Below are positions 13,956 to 20,243 of a stretch of 20,243 nucleotides of DNA, piece after piece. This stretch comes from Clostridia bacterium (GTDB taxonomy: Bacteria > Bacillota > Clostridia > Oscillospirales > CAG-272), in NCBI GenBank assembly GCA_900767415.1, contig CAAFYZ010000013.1, positions 1 to 20,243 on the forward strand, read 5' to 3'. Positions within the stretch are counted from its first letter, which is position 1; every line of letters starts with the position of its first letter. The notes under the pieces were generated by a model. The model worked only from the letters and a program-made list of their open reading frames with translations. It did not search any database and was not told where the DNA came from. Position numbers and translations under genes: made by a program.

Positions 13956-15491
13956 GTGAGAAAGCTTTGCCGGATTATCTTTTCCCGTTATGCGGTGTCG
14001 GCACTTGCCATTCTTCTGGAACTTGTCTTATATTCTCTGCTTTTGTCGAACCTCGCGAATCTCTCGCCCTTTTGGCTGATTCTGATTCTCCTTTCCCACG
14101 TGAGTGCCGTGATTGCCATTATCAACCGAAACGTCAATCCGGAATACAAGGTGTCGTGGATTATCGTCGTAACGGTTCTTCCGATTTTCGGACTGGTTCT
14201 TTATGTCGTCTTTTACCGTCGCCGTATGTCCCGCAAGGACGCACGCCACATGGAAAAGGTCGCCGAGATGCATAAGCGCGGGGCAGAGACGACGGAGGGG
14301 GCTTTCAACGAGCTTGCCAAGGAGTCTCCCGCCGCGGCGGGGAAGGCGATGGCGATCCTCTCGGACGATTATCTTGCCGACGTCTACACAGGCACCTCCT
14401 CCCGCATCTATCCCGAAGGCGCGGATATGTACCGTGCCATGCTGACCGATCTCCGCCGGGCCGAACGCTATATTTTCCTTGAATTTTTCATCGTGGAAAA
14501 AGGGGAGATGTGGAACGGAATTCACGAGATCCTCCTGCAGAAGATCGCCGCGGGCGTCGAGGTCCGTATGCTCTACGACGACATCGGCTGTATGAGCACT
14601 CTGCCGAGCCACTACGACCGTACCCTGCGTGCGCAGGGGATCTCCTGTTACCGCTTCGGTAAAATCACGCCGAAGGCGACGGCGGCACACAACAACCGCG
14701 ACCACCGCAAGATTCTCGTCATCGACGGCCGCGTCGCTTACACCGGCGGCATCAACATCGCCGACGAATACATCAACCGCAAAGAACGCTTCGGGCACTG
14801 GAAAGACGGCGGTTGCCGCATCGTCGGGTCGGCGGTCGGCGCGATGGTGCGTCTTTTCCTCGCAAACTACGACCTTGCCTCCCGCAATGTCAGCGCGATC
14901 GACGATTATCTTGCGTCCGTGCGCCCGACGGAGTCGGACGGCGGCTATTATATCCCGTTCGGCAGCGGACCGTATCCGATCTATACACGGTCGACGGGCA
15001 AGGACGCTTTTATCGATCTTATCAACCAGGCGCAATCTTATGTTTACATTACGACCCCTTATCTGATTATTGACTTCGACCTGACCGAGGCACTTTGCCA
15101 TGCGGCAAAACGGGGCGTCGATGTAAAAATCGTCACACCGCACATACCGGATAAGAAACTCGTCTATCTCATGACGAAGAGTGCCTATCCGCACCTGATG
15201 GAGTCGGGCGTCTCGATCTATGAGTATACCCCCGGTTTCATTCATGAAAAACTCGTGGTCGCGGATGACCTCTATGCCGTCGTCGGTACGATCAACTTCG
15301 ATTATCGGAGTCTTGCCCACCACTTCGAGAACGCCGTGTGGATGTACGGTACACCGACCGTCATCGACGCGCGCGATTCTTACTTTGCGACCCTCTCCGT
15401 TTCGCACCGCGTGACGATGGAAGAGGCGGGACTGACTTTCTTTGAGAAAGTCCTTCGTGACGGTATCCGTATCTTCGCTCCCTTGCTCTGA
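13956..15491 (+). CDS. cls: Cardiolipin synthase (phospholipase D family)
   Basis: This 511-residue membrane enzyme joins two phosphatidylglycerol molecules into cardiolipin and glycerol. Three N-terminal hydrophobic segments (about 11-33, 36-54, 65-88) precede two phospholipase D domains. The HKD motifs are HRKILVID (H250, K252, D257) followed by YTGGINIADEY, and HEKLVVADD (H430, K432, D437) followed by GTINFDYRSL, both intact. The gene starts with GTG at 13956, with AAAGGAGGA about six bases upstream, a strong site that compensates for the rare start. It begins 39 bases after pyruvate kinase with no terminator between, and ends before a strong one, so it is probably the last gene of the DUF1538/P-II/pyk transcription unit. 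Confidence 0.95.
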   Translation: MRKLCRIIFSRYAVSALAILLELVLYSLLLSNLANLSPFWLILILLSHVSAVIAIINRNVNPEYKVSWIIVVTVLPIFGLVLYVVFYRRRMSRKDARHMEKVAEMHKRGAETTEGAFNELAKESPAAAGKAMAILSDDYLADVYTGTSSRIYPEGADMYRAMLTDLRRAERYIFLEFFIVEKGEMWNGIHEILLQKIAAGVEVRMLYDDIGCMSTLPSHYDRTLRAQGISCYRFGKITPKATAAHNNRDHRKILVIDGRVAYTGGINIADEYINRKERFGHWKDGGCRIVGSAVGAMVRLFLANYDLASRNVSAIDDYLASVRPTESDGGYYIPFGSGPYPIYTRSTGKDAFIDLINQAQSYVYITTPYLIIDFDLTEALCHAAKRGVDVKIVTPHIPDKKLVYLMTKSAYPHLMESGVSIYEYTPGFIHEKLVVADDLYAVVGTINFDYRSLAHHFENAVWMYGTPTVIDARDSYFATLSVSHRVTMEEAGLTFFEKVLRDGIRIFAPLL

Positions 15492-15523
15492 GTCCGTTTT
15501 CGGGACGGACACCTTCGATAATT

Positions 15524-15576
15524 AAGAACCCGCGGGACGTCTGCCGTGTGCAGAGGAGTCCCGCGGGTTCTTTTTC
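15524..15576 (+). terminator. Strong intrinsic terminator after cardiolipin synthase
   Basis: AAGAACCCGCGGGAC (15524-15538) pairs perfectly with GTCCCGCGGGTTCTT (15558-15572) and is followed by T residues to 15575. A small inner stem (TCTGC with GCAGA) caps it. A minor hairpin GTCCGT...ACGGAC at 15492-15510 precedes it. Confidence 0.93.
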
Positions 15577-15707
15577 CGTGACGGTGCGGAACGCAATCGG
15601 TGCACCGAACATACACTGACTATCGGAGCCGCCGTGCGGTACCGGAAAGAAAAGAGAAGGGACACCGGGATACCCGGAAAACGCCCGGATCGGGAGGAAA
15701 ATACCGG
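15577..15707. other. Spacer upstream of feoA
   Basis: No gene was found. I saw no convincing TTGACA/TATAAT pair or Fur-type palindrome here, although a strong terminator stands just before and a separate start of transcription is expected. The last part carries GGGAGG (15692-15697), the ribosome site of feoA. Confidence 0.4.
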
Positions 15708-15938
15708 ATGAAAGAAGAGAAAAAACTGTCCGAACTTTGCAAAGGCGAATGTGCGCGCGTGTGCGGTCTGCTCACCGAGAGTACGATGCGCCGCCGATTT
15801 CTCGACATCGGACTGGTCGTCGGGACCGTGGTGGAATGTGTGGGGAAGAGCCCGTGCGGCGACCCCGCCGCCTATCGGATACGCGGTGCCGTCATCGCCA
15901 TTCGTTCGGAAGACGCAAAGACCGTTTGTGTACGATAG
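15708..15938 (+). CDS. feoA: FeoA, ferrous iron transport accessory protein
   Basis: This 76-residue SH3-like protein is the usual partner of FeoB on the cytoplasmic side. The pattern LSELCKGECARV...RRRFLDIGLVVGTVVECVGKSPCGDPAAYRIRG is typical of FeoA, including the LDIG(L/M) turn and a C-terminal strand AIRSEDAKTV. GGGAGG lies ten bases before the ATG at 15708; an upstream GTG at 15600 would add 36 non-FeoA residues. It ends 10 bases before feoB. Its precise role in FeoB control is still debated for the family. Confidence 0.93.
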   Translation: MKEEKKLSELCKGECARVCGLLTESTMRRRFLDIGLVVGTVVECVGKSPCGDPAAYRIRGAVIAIRSEDAKTVCVR

Positions 15939-15948
15939 GAGAGACGCG

Positions 15949-18087
15949 ATGGGCTTGACGAGAAGATCCGTGGGATTTTATGCGGCGGAGGGCGGGACGC
16001 CCTCACGGACGGAGGGCATACCGACCGTTGCCCTCGCGGGGAATCCGAATGTCGGGAAGAGTACGGTATTCAACGCATTGACCGGAATGCACCAGCACAC
16101 GGGGAACTGGCCGGGGAAGACCGTGGCGTCCGCCGTGGGGACGATGCGCTCCCGGGGCGGGGAAGCATACGCCCTGGTCGATCTTCCCGGCACGTATTCT
16201 TTGCTCGCCCATTCTGTGGAAGAAGAGGTCGCTCGCAATTTTCTCTGTTTCGGAGACGCCGACGCGACGGTGGTGGTCTGCGATGCCACCTGTCTTGAAA
16301 GAAATCTGAATCTGGTTCTTCAGACGCTCGAGATCACCTCCCGCGTGATCGTCTGTGTGAATCTTTTGGACGAGGCGGCGCGGCGGGGGATCCGCGTCGA
16401 TCTTCCCGCGCTGTCAAAAGAGCTCGGCGTCCCCGTCGTCGGCACTTCGGCAAGGAAAAAATCCACGCTCCGTGGCCTTGTCGCGGCGCTGGATTCTCTC
16501 ATGAGATCTCCCGAACTCTGCCACCCGACACGTCTCACATATTCCGAAGAGATCGAAGACGCTATCCGCTCCGTATCTTCCGTTCTCTCCGAAAAGAAAA
16601 TTAAAAATGTAAACATAAGATGGCTTTCTATGCGGCTTTTGGAAAATGATGAGCCTTTGATCCGCGAGGCGGAGAGCTTTCTCGGCATTTCTCTTCTCAC
16701 AGATTCCGAGATCTCTTTTGCCGTTGCCGAGGCGCAGGCGTCCCTCTTCCCGAAGGGGGCGGACGCCGACGCCTATCGGGATCGGGTCGTCGGTCGCCTT
16801 GTCGCACGGGCGGGGGAGATCGCCGCCGTCTGCGTCCGCACGGGTCCTTCTTTTTCGTCGCGGGACGAAAAGATCGACCGCATTCTGACAGGACGCCTGA
16901 GTGCGTACCCGACAATGCTCCTCTTTCTCGGGCTGATCTTTTTTCTGACCGTCTACGCCGCGAATCTTCCGTCCGCCCTTTTGTCGGCAGGTTTGTTTTG
17001 GGTGGAGGATCGCCTGACCGACCTTTTCTTTTTGCTCGGCGCTCCCGCATGGCTTCACGGACTGTTGGTGCTCGGTATGTACCGTACGCTTGCATGGGTC
17101 GTCTCGGTCATGCTCCCGCCGATGGCGATCTTTTTTCCTCTCTTTACTCTTCTCGAAGACGCGGGCTATCTCCCGCGCATCGCGTACAATCTCGATCGCC
17201 CCTTTCGCGCCTGCCGCGCCTGCGGAAAACAGGCACTTACCATGTGCATGGGCTTCGGGTGTAACGCCGCCGGCGTCGTCGGCTGTCGCATTATGGATTC
17301 CGGCAGAGAGCGGACGCTCGCCATTCTGACGAACAGTCTCGTCCCCTGCAACGGTCGCTTTCCCATGATAATCACGCTGCTCTCTCTCTTTTTCGTCGGC
17401 CGGGTCGGCGGAGCGTTGCAGACCTTCTCGGTTGCCCTTCTTCTGACCGCACTGATCCTTCTTTCGGTGCTCGCCACCTTTGCCATGACGGCACTTCTCT
17501 CGCATACCGTCCTGCGCGGCACGCCCTCTTCCTTTACGCTGGAACTGCCGCCTTACCGCCGCCCCGAGGTCGGGCGCGTTCTGATACGCTCTCTTTTCGA
17601 CCGCACGCTCTTCGTTCTCGGCCGCGCCGCGGCGGTCGCCGCTCCCGCCGGGGCTCTCATCTGGCTTTTGTCCAATCTGACGGTGGGAGAGGGAAGTCTT
17701 CTCTCTCACGCCGCGGCATTTTTGGATCCCGTCGGCAGGGTGTTCGGCATGGACGGCGTGATTTTGCTTGCCTTTCTTCTCGGATTCCCCGCGAACGAGA
17801 TCGTGATCCCCGTCATGCTGATGGCGTACACCGCGACGGGGACGCTCGCAGAGACCGGCACCGTCGCGGAGATCGCGGATGTTTTCGTCGGTGCGGGCTG
17901 GACACCCCTGACCGCCGTTTCGACGACGCTTTTCGCCCTCTTTCATTTCCCCTGTTCCACGACGCTTTTGAGCATCGGGCGGGAGACGCGGAGTTTTCGC
18001 GATACCGCCCTCGCCTTCTTTTTGCCCCTTGCGCTCGGGTTGCTCCTCTGCTTTTGCGTGAGTTTTCTTTGGCGTCTTTTGGCATAA
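15949..18087 (+). CDS. feoB: FeoB, ferrous iron transporter
   Basis: This 712-residue inner-membrane protein imports Fe(II), driven or gated by a fused N-terminal G domain. G motifs: G1 GNPNVGKS (31-38), G3 DLPGTY (78-83), G4 NLLD (N138, D141; the family usually has NxxD as NMMDEA, here NLLDEA) and G5 TSAR. A helical spacer domain follows to about 310. The membrane part holds the two gate regions, GFGCNAAGVVGCRIMDSGRER and CNGRFPM, of the clostridial FeoB type, and ends in a hydrophobic tail. The ATG at 15949 follows TAGGAGAG; in-frame GTGs upstream would overlap feoA. No feoC follows. It ends before a terminator at 18117. Confidence 0.96.
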   Translation: MGLTRRSVGFYAAEGGTPSRTEGIPTVALAGNPNVGKSTVFNALTGMHQHTGNWPGKTVASAVGTMRSRGGEAYALVDLPGTYSLLAHSVEEEVARNFLCFGDADATVVVCDATCLERNLNLVLQTLEITSRVIVCVNLLDEAARRGIRVDLPALSKELGVPVVGTSARKKSTLRGLVAALDSLMRSPELCHPTRLTYSEEIEDAIRSVSSVLSEKKIKNVNIRWLSMRLLENDEPLIREAESFLGISLLTDSEISFAVAEAQASLFPKGADADAYRDRVVGRLVARAGEIAAVCVRTGPSFSSRDEKIDRILTGRLSAYPTMLLFLGLIFFLTVYAANLPSALLSAGLFWVEDRLTDLFFLLGAPAWLHGLLVLGMYRTLAWVVSVMLPPMAIFFPLFTLLEDAGYLPRIAYNLDRPFRACRACGKQALTMCMGFGCNAAGVVGCRIMDSGRERTLAILTNSLVPCNGRFPMIITLLSLFFVGRVGGALQTFSVALLLTALILLSVLATFAMTALLSHTVLRGTPSSFTLELPPYRRPEVGRVLIRSLFDRTLFVLGRAAAVAAPAGALIWLLSNLTVGEGSLLSHAAAFLDPVGRVFGMDGVILLAFLLGFPANEIVIPVMLMAYTATGTLAETGTVAEIADVFVGAGWTPLTAVSTTLFALFHFPCSTTLLSIGRETRSFRDTALAFFLPLALGLLLCFCVSFLWRLLA

Positions 18088-18116
18088 TTTTATCGGTATC
18101 GGGGAAAAATAGGGAT

Positions 18117-18154
18117 AAAATCTTCGGCCTTTTTCAAAAAAACCGAAGATTTTT
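18117..18154 (+). terminator. Intrinsic terminator of feoAB
   Basis: AAAATCTTCGG (18117-18127) pairs with CCGAAGATTTT (18143-18153) across a 15-base A/T-rich loop; a T-run of five (18150-18154) closes it. It lies 29 bases after the feoB stop and directly before the next promoter. Confidence 0.88.
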
Positions 18155-18155
18155 C

Positions 18156-18184
18156 TTGCATTCCATAGGAAAAGATGATAAGAT
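18156..18184 (+). promoter_or_regulatory. Promoter of the LysR gene
   Basis: -35 TTGCAT (18156-18161), 17-base spacer, -10 TAAGAT (18179-18184). The match to consensus is moderate. The left arm of a 10-bp inverted repeat (18164-18173) lies inside the spacer, consistent with autoregulation. Confidence 0.6.
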
Positions 18185-18211
18185 AAAAGAAAAATATCAA
18201 GTTTTCCTATG
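18164..18211. repeat. 10-bp inverted repeat around the LysR promoter and ribosome site
   Basis: CATAGGAAAA (18164-18173) and TTTTCCTATG (18202-18211) are perfect complements 28 bases apart. The left arm is between -35 and -10; the right arm ends at the first base of the GAGG ribosome site. It may be a pair of protein contact sites for LysR autoregulation. Because the left arm is upstream of the expected transcript start, an RNA hairpin from this promoter is unlikely. Confidence 0.6.
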
Positions 18212-18219
18212 AGGTGCCT

Positions 18220-19161
18220 ATGACACTGCAACAACTGAAGTATGTGATAGCGATTGCCGAGAGCGGCTCTTTCAGCCGCGCGGCGACCAAACTCTACGTT
18301 TCCCAGCCCTCCCTGACCGGTGCCGTCCGCGATCTGGAGCGGGAGATCGGCATCACGGTTTTTCACCGCACCGGGCGCGGCGTTACGCTGACGGGGGAGG
18401 GGACGGATTTTCTCGCTTACGCGCGCAGTGTGTATCAGCCGTATCGCGAACTTCTCGAGCATTACGGGAAATCGGCGAGCCATAAAAAGAAGTTCAGCGT
18501 TACGACCCAGCACTTTTCCTTCGCGGTTAAGGCGTTCGTCGAGACGGTGCGGCACGCCGACAGCGAAGAATACGAGTTTGCCGTCCGCGAGACGCGCACG
18601 CGCACGGTTATCGACGATGTCGCAAAACTGCACAGCGAGATCGGCATCCTCTGGCTCTCGGATTTCAACCGTCAGATCCTTTCCAAACTTCTCCGCTCGG
18701 CAAATCTGGAGTTTTTTCCGCTTCTCCGCTGTGACCCCTGCGTCTATCTTTGGCGCGGACACCCCCTTGCCAATGAGTCGTCCGTCTCGTTCGATATGCT
18801 CTCCGACTACACCTGCATCTCCTATGACCAGGGGGAGGACAATTCTTTTTATTTTGCCGAAGAGATTCTCCCGACCAACGAGTATTCCCGCACCATCAAA
18901 GTTACCGACCGTGCCACGGTTCTGAATCTCATGGTGGGATTGAACGGCTATACTCTCTGTCCCGGCATCATCTGCGAGGAGCTGAACGGCTCGGAGTACG
19001 TCGCCGTCCCCTTCCGCTCGGACGATGAGAATCCTTCGGGGTGCATGGAGATCGGCTATATTCAAAGGAAGAATACCATTCTCTCCGGCATGGCGGCACT
19101 GTATATCGAAGAGATCGGGAAATATCTCTCCCGCTATGACCGCTACGGAAAAGAGATATAG
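18220..19161 (+). CDS. LysR family transcriptional regulator
   Basis: This 313-residue DNA-binding regulator has a winged helix-turn-helix at 1-60 (MTLQQLKYVIAIAESGSFSR, then AATKLYVSQPSLTGAVRDLE, typical LysR) and a C-terminal effector-binding domain of periplasmic-binding-protein fold from about 90. The ATG at 18220 is five bases after GAGG; GTG two codons upstream is possible but would use part of that site. It is encoded just before a methionine-type ABC importer on the same strand, and its stop codon lies inside an inverted repeat upstream of that operon's promoter, so control of the importer is likely (inference). Its effector is unknown; a sulphur amino acid or its precursor is a reasonable guess from context. 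It could alternatively act on feoAB, but a terminator separates them. Confidence 0.93.
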   Translation: MTLQQLKYVIAIAESGSFSRAATKLYVSQPSLTGAVRDLEREIGITVFHRTGRGVTLTGEGTDFLAYARSVYQPYRELLEHYGKSASHKKKFSVTTQHFSFAVKAFVETVRHADSEEYEFAVRETRTRTVIDDVAKLHSEIGILWLSDFNRQILSKLLRSANLEFFPLLRCDPCVYLWRGHPLANESSVSFDMLSDYTCISYDQGEDNSFYFAEEILPTNEYSRTIKVTDRATVLNLMVGLNGYTLCPGIICEELNGSEYVAVPFRSDDENPSGCMEIGYIQRKNTILSGMAALYIEEIGKYLSRYDRYGKEI

Positions 19162-19175
19162 ATAAAACCTATATC
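19155..19175. promoter_or_regulatory. Inverted repeat upstream of the methionine-importer promoter
   Basis: GATATAG (19155-19161), 7 bases, CTATATC (19169-19175), a perfect 7-7-7 dyad containing the T-N11-A pattern of LysR sites. It includes the stop codon of the LysR gene and lies 20 bases upstream of the -35 box at 19196, the usual position for a LysR recognition site. Function is inferred from position and symmetry. Confidence 0.55.
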
Positions 19176-19195
19176 CCGATATATAAAACAGGTAT

Positions 19196-19224
19196 TTGAC
19201 AAATATCCGGGGCGGGTGTATAAT
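19196..19224 (+). promoter_or_regulatory. Consensus promoter of the MetQ-like/metN operon
   Basis: TTGACA (19196-19201), 17 bases, TATAAT (19219-19224): perfect match in both boxes and spacing. The leader before the ATG at 19255 is about 25 bases, too short for an S-box or T-box riboswitch, so control must be by protein or upstream. Confidence 0.93.
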
Positions 19225-19254
19225 AACCTCAACATTGAAATCCGAGGTATCCGT

Positions 19255-20112
19255 ATGAAAAAACTGCTTTCCGCCCTGCTTGTCGTCCTTCTCCTTTTTG
19301 CCGCGGTATTGACGCTCGGCTCCTGCGGGGAGAAGAAGATCCGCATCGCCGTGCCGAACGACGCGACCAACGAGGCGCGTGCCCTCCTGCTACTCGAGGC
19401 GAACGGACTGATCCGCCTCGATCCCGCCGCCGGACTGCTCGCCACCACCCGCGATATTATCGAAAATCCTTATAACATAGAGTTCGTCGAGGTGGAGGCA
19501 GCGCAACTGCCGCGCACGCTTGCCGATGTCGATTACGCCGTGATCAATTCCAATTATGCGCTCCCCGCGGGGCTGAATCCGACAAAGGACGCTCTCGCAA
19601 TCGAAAATTCCTATTCCGCCTATTCCAACATTCTCGCCGTCAGGGCGGGGAACGAGACAAGTGCGAAGACGCGCGCCCTTGTCGCCGCCCTGTCCTCCGC
19701 ACGGGTGAAGGACTTTATCACCGCGCAATACGGCGGTGCCGTAATCGGTGTCGTAGGTGAGAGCGGCGACGGCTTCGATCCGACGCTGGATTATACCGCT
19801 CTTTCGGGAGCGACGATTACCGTCGCCGCCTCTCCGACCCCGCACGCCGAGATTCTTGCCGTCGCCGCCGATATCCTCAGAGAGAAGAACATCACGCTGA
19901 AGATCCGGGAGTTCACCGATTACGTACAGCCGAACGTCGTCGTGGAAGACCTTGACGCGGACGCGAACTATTTTCAGCATCTCCCCTACCTCGAAAACTT
20001 CAATACCGAGAAGGGGACACATATCGTCTCCGTCCTTGCCGTCCACGTCGAACCGATGGGGATTTATTCAAAAACGCATACAAAACTTGACATTACCAAA
20101 GAGACGGAGTGA
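19255..20112 (+). CDS. metQ: MetQ/NlpA-type substrate-binding lipoprotein, circularly permuted
   Basis: This 285-residue lipoprotein should bind methionine or a similar amino acid outside the membrane. A signal peptide with lipobox LGSC (C24 is lipidated) is followed directly by what is normally the C-terminal part of MetQ: IRIAVPNDATNEARALLLLE (29-48), EAAQLPRTLADVDYAVI, NYALPAGLNPTKDAL and the end-type sequence YGGAVIGVV (159-167). A short new linker (168-186) leads to the normally N-terminal part: ASPTPHAEIL (192-201), EFTDYVQPN, DANYFQHLPYL and VHVEPMGIYSK (263-273), where the protein ends. All conserved blocks are present once, in one frame, but rotated. The ATG at 19255 follows GAGG; upstream in-frame codons are not signal-like. 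metN starts 6 bases downstream. The symbol metQ is by homology. Confidence 0.9.
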   Translation: MKKLLSALLVVLLLFAAVLTLGSCGEKKIRIAVPNDATNEARALLLLEANGLIRLDPAAGLLATTRDIIENPYNIEFVEVEAAQLPRTLADVDYAVINSNYALPAGLNPTKDALAIENSYSAYSNILAVRAGNETSAKTRALVAALSSARVKDFITAQYGGAVIGVVGESGDGFDPTLDYTALSGATITVAASPTPHAEILAVAADILREKNITLKIREFTDYVQPNVVVEDLDADANYFQHLPYLENFNTEKGTHIVSVLAVHVEPMGIYSKTHTKLDITKETE

Positions 20113-20118
20113 TTTTTC

Positions 20119-20243
20119 GTGATTGAGCTTCGCCATATATCAAAAACTTTTCCGACGGCGGACGGACACGTCGACGCCCTTCGGGACATCAATCTGACCA
20201 TTCGCGACGGCGATATTTACGGCATCATCGGCATGAGCGGCGC
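20119..20243 (+). CDS. metN: MetN, methionine ABC transporter ATP-binding protein (5' part only)
   Basis: The first 41 codons of a gene cut by the window edge. It reads MIELRHISKTF, DALRDINLTIRDGDIYGIIG and MSGA, i.e. the start of MetN up to the Walker A loop (GMSGAGKST in the family). The protein should energise import of methionine together with a permease, MetI, expected further right. The start is GTG at 20119, six bases after the stop of the MetQ-like gene; GGAG (20105-20108) overlaps that stop region and may serve as ribosome site. Confidence 0.9.
   Translation, partial: MIELRHISKTFPTADGHVDALRDINLTIRDGDIYGIIGMSG

Noticed and set aside
14028..15512. 494-codon open frame on the minus strand opposite cardiolipin synthase
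   Set aside because: It is opposite a gene with two intact HKD motifs; the translation shows no domain and no good start signal.
16414..19065. Very long open frame (883 codons) on the minus strand, opposite feoB and the LysR gene
   Set aside because: Its translation is low-complexity and rich in Arg, Glu and Lys with no recognisable domain. It crosses the feoB terminator and the LysR promoter, and lies opposite two clearly conserved genes. It results from GC-rich codon use that removes stops on the other strand.
19225..19254. Possible S-box or T-box leader before the MetQ-like gene
   Set aside because: Only about 25-30 bases separate the promoter from the ATG, too few for either riboswitch, and no conserved core was seen.

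Overview
The window looks like chromosomal DNA from an anaerobic, fairly GC-rich member of the Bacillota, most likely class Clostridia (inferred from gene content and signals, not from a marker gene). Supporting signs are strong GGAGG-type ribosome binding sites, several TTGACA-N17-TATAAT-like promoters, a class I desulfoferrodoxin behind a PerR/Fur-type palindrome, clostridial-style FeoA/FeoB, and a DUF1538 membrane protein paired with P-II domains. No phage, transposase, integrase or CRISPR array is visible; apart from a repeat-rich left edge this is ordinary, well packed chromosome.

Layout. 1-540: gene-free, with two copies of a ~139-bp repeat, each carrying a terminator hairpin. 516-5695: promoter and a three-gene operon (GH78 alpha-L-rhamnosidase, a shorter GH78-like protein, a histidine phosphatase) ending in a bidirectional terminator shared with the convergent desulfoferrodoxin gene (5707-6093, minus). 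6247-6683: tRNA operon Ala(GGC)-Ala(CGC)-Val(CAC). 6927-9926: a DUF5058 membrane protein, a second membrane protein and a membrane-anchored M20 metallopeptidase. 10041-15576: DUF1538 membrane protein, a fused double P-II protein, pyruvate kinase and cardiolipin synthase, all on one strand and probably at least partly cotranscribed. 15708-18154: feoA-feoB. 18156-20243: a LysR regulator, then a MetQ-type lipoprotein and the first 125 bases of metN, which runs off the right edge.

How the genes fit together. The left operon probably removes rhamnose from small glycosides inside the cell, since neither hydrolase has a signal peptide. The DUF5058 cassette looks like a two-subunit importer or exporter with its own hydrolase. 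The DUF1538/P-II pair looks like a transport protein controlled by a P-II sensor, next to glycolysis and phospholipid genes. The last operon is a methionine-type ABC importer.

The most striking observation is in that last operon. The MetQ-like lipoprotein (19255-20112) has its two halves in reversed order: the segment normally at the C-terminus follows the lipoprotein signal peptide directly, and the segment normally at the N-terminus closes the protein. This is the pattern of a natural circular permutation, and I know of no description of it. Other points worth checking are a tRNA-Ala(GGC) that lacks the G3:U70 identity pair, an internal ribosome binding site and ATG between the two P-II domains, and the two poorly understood membrane cassettes.
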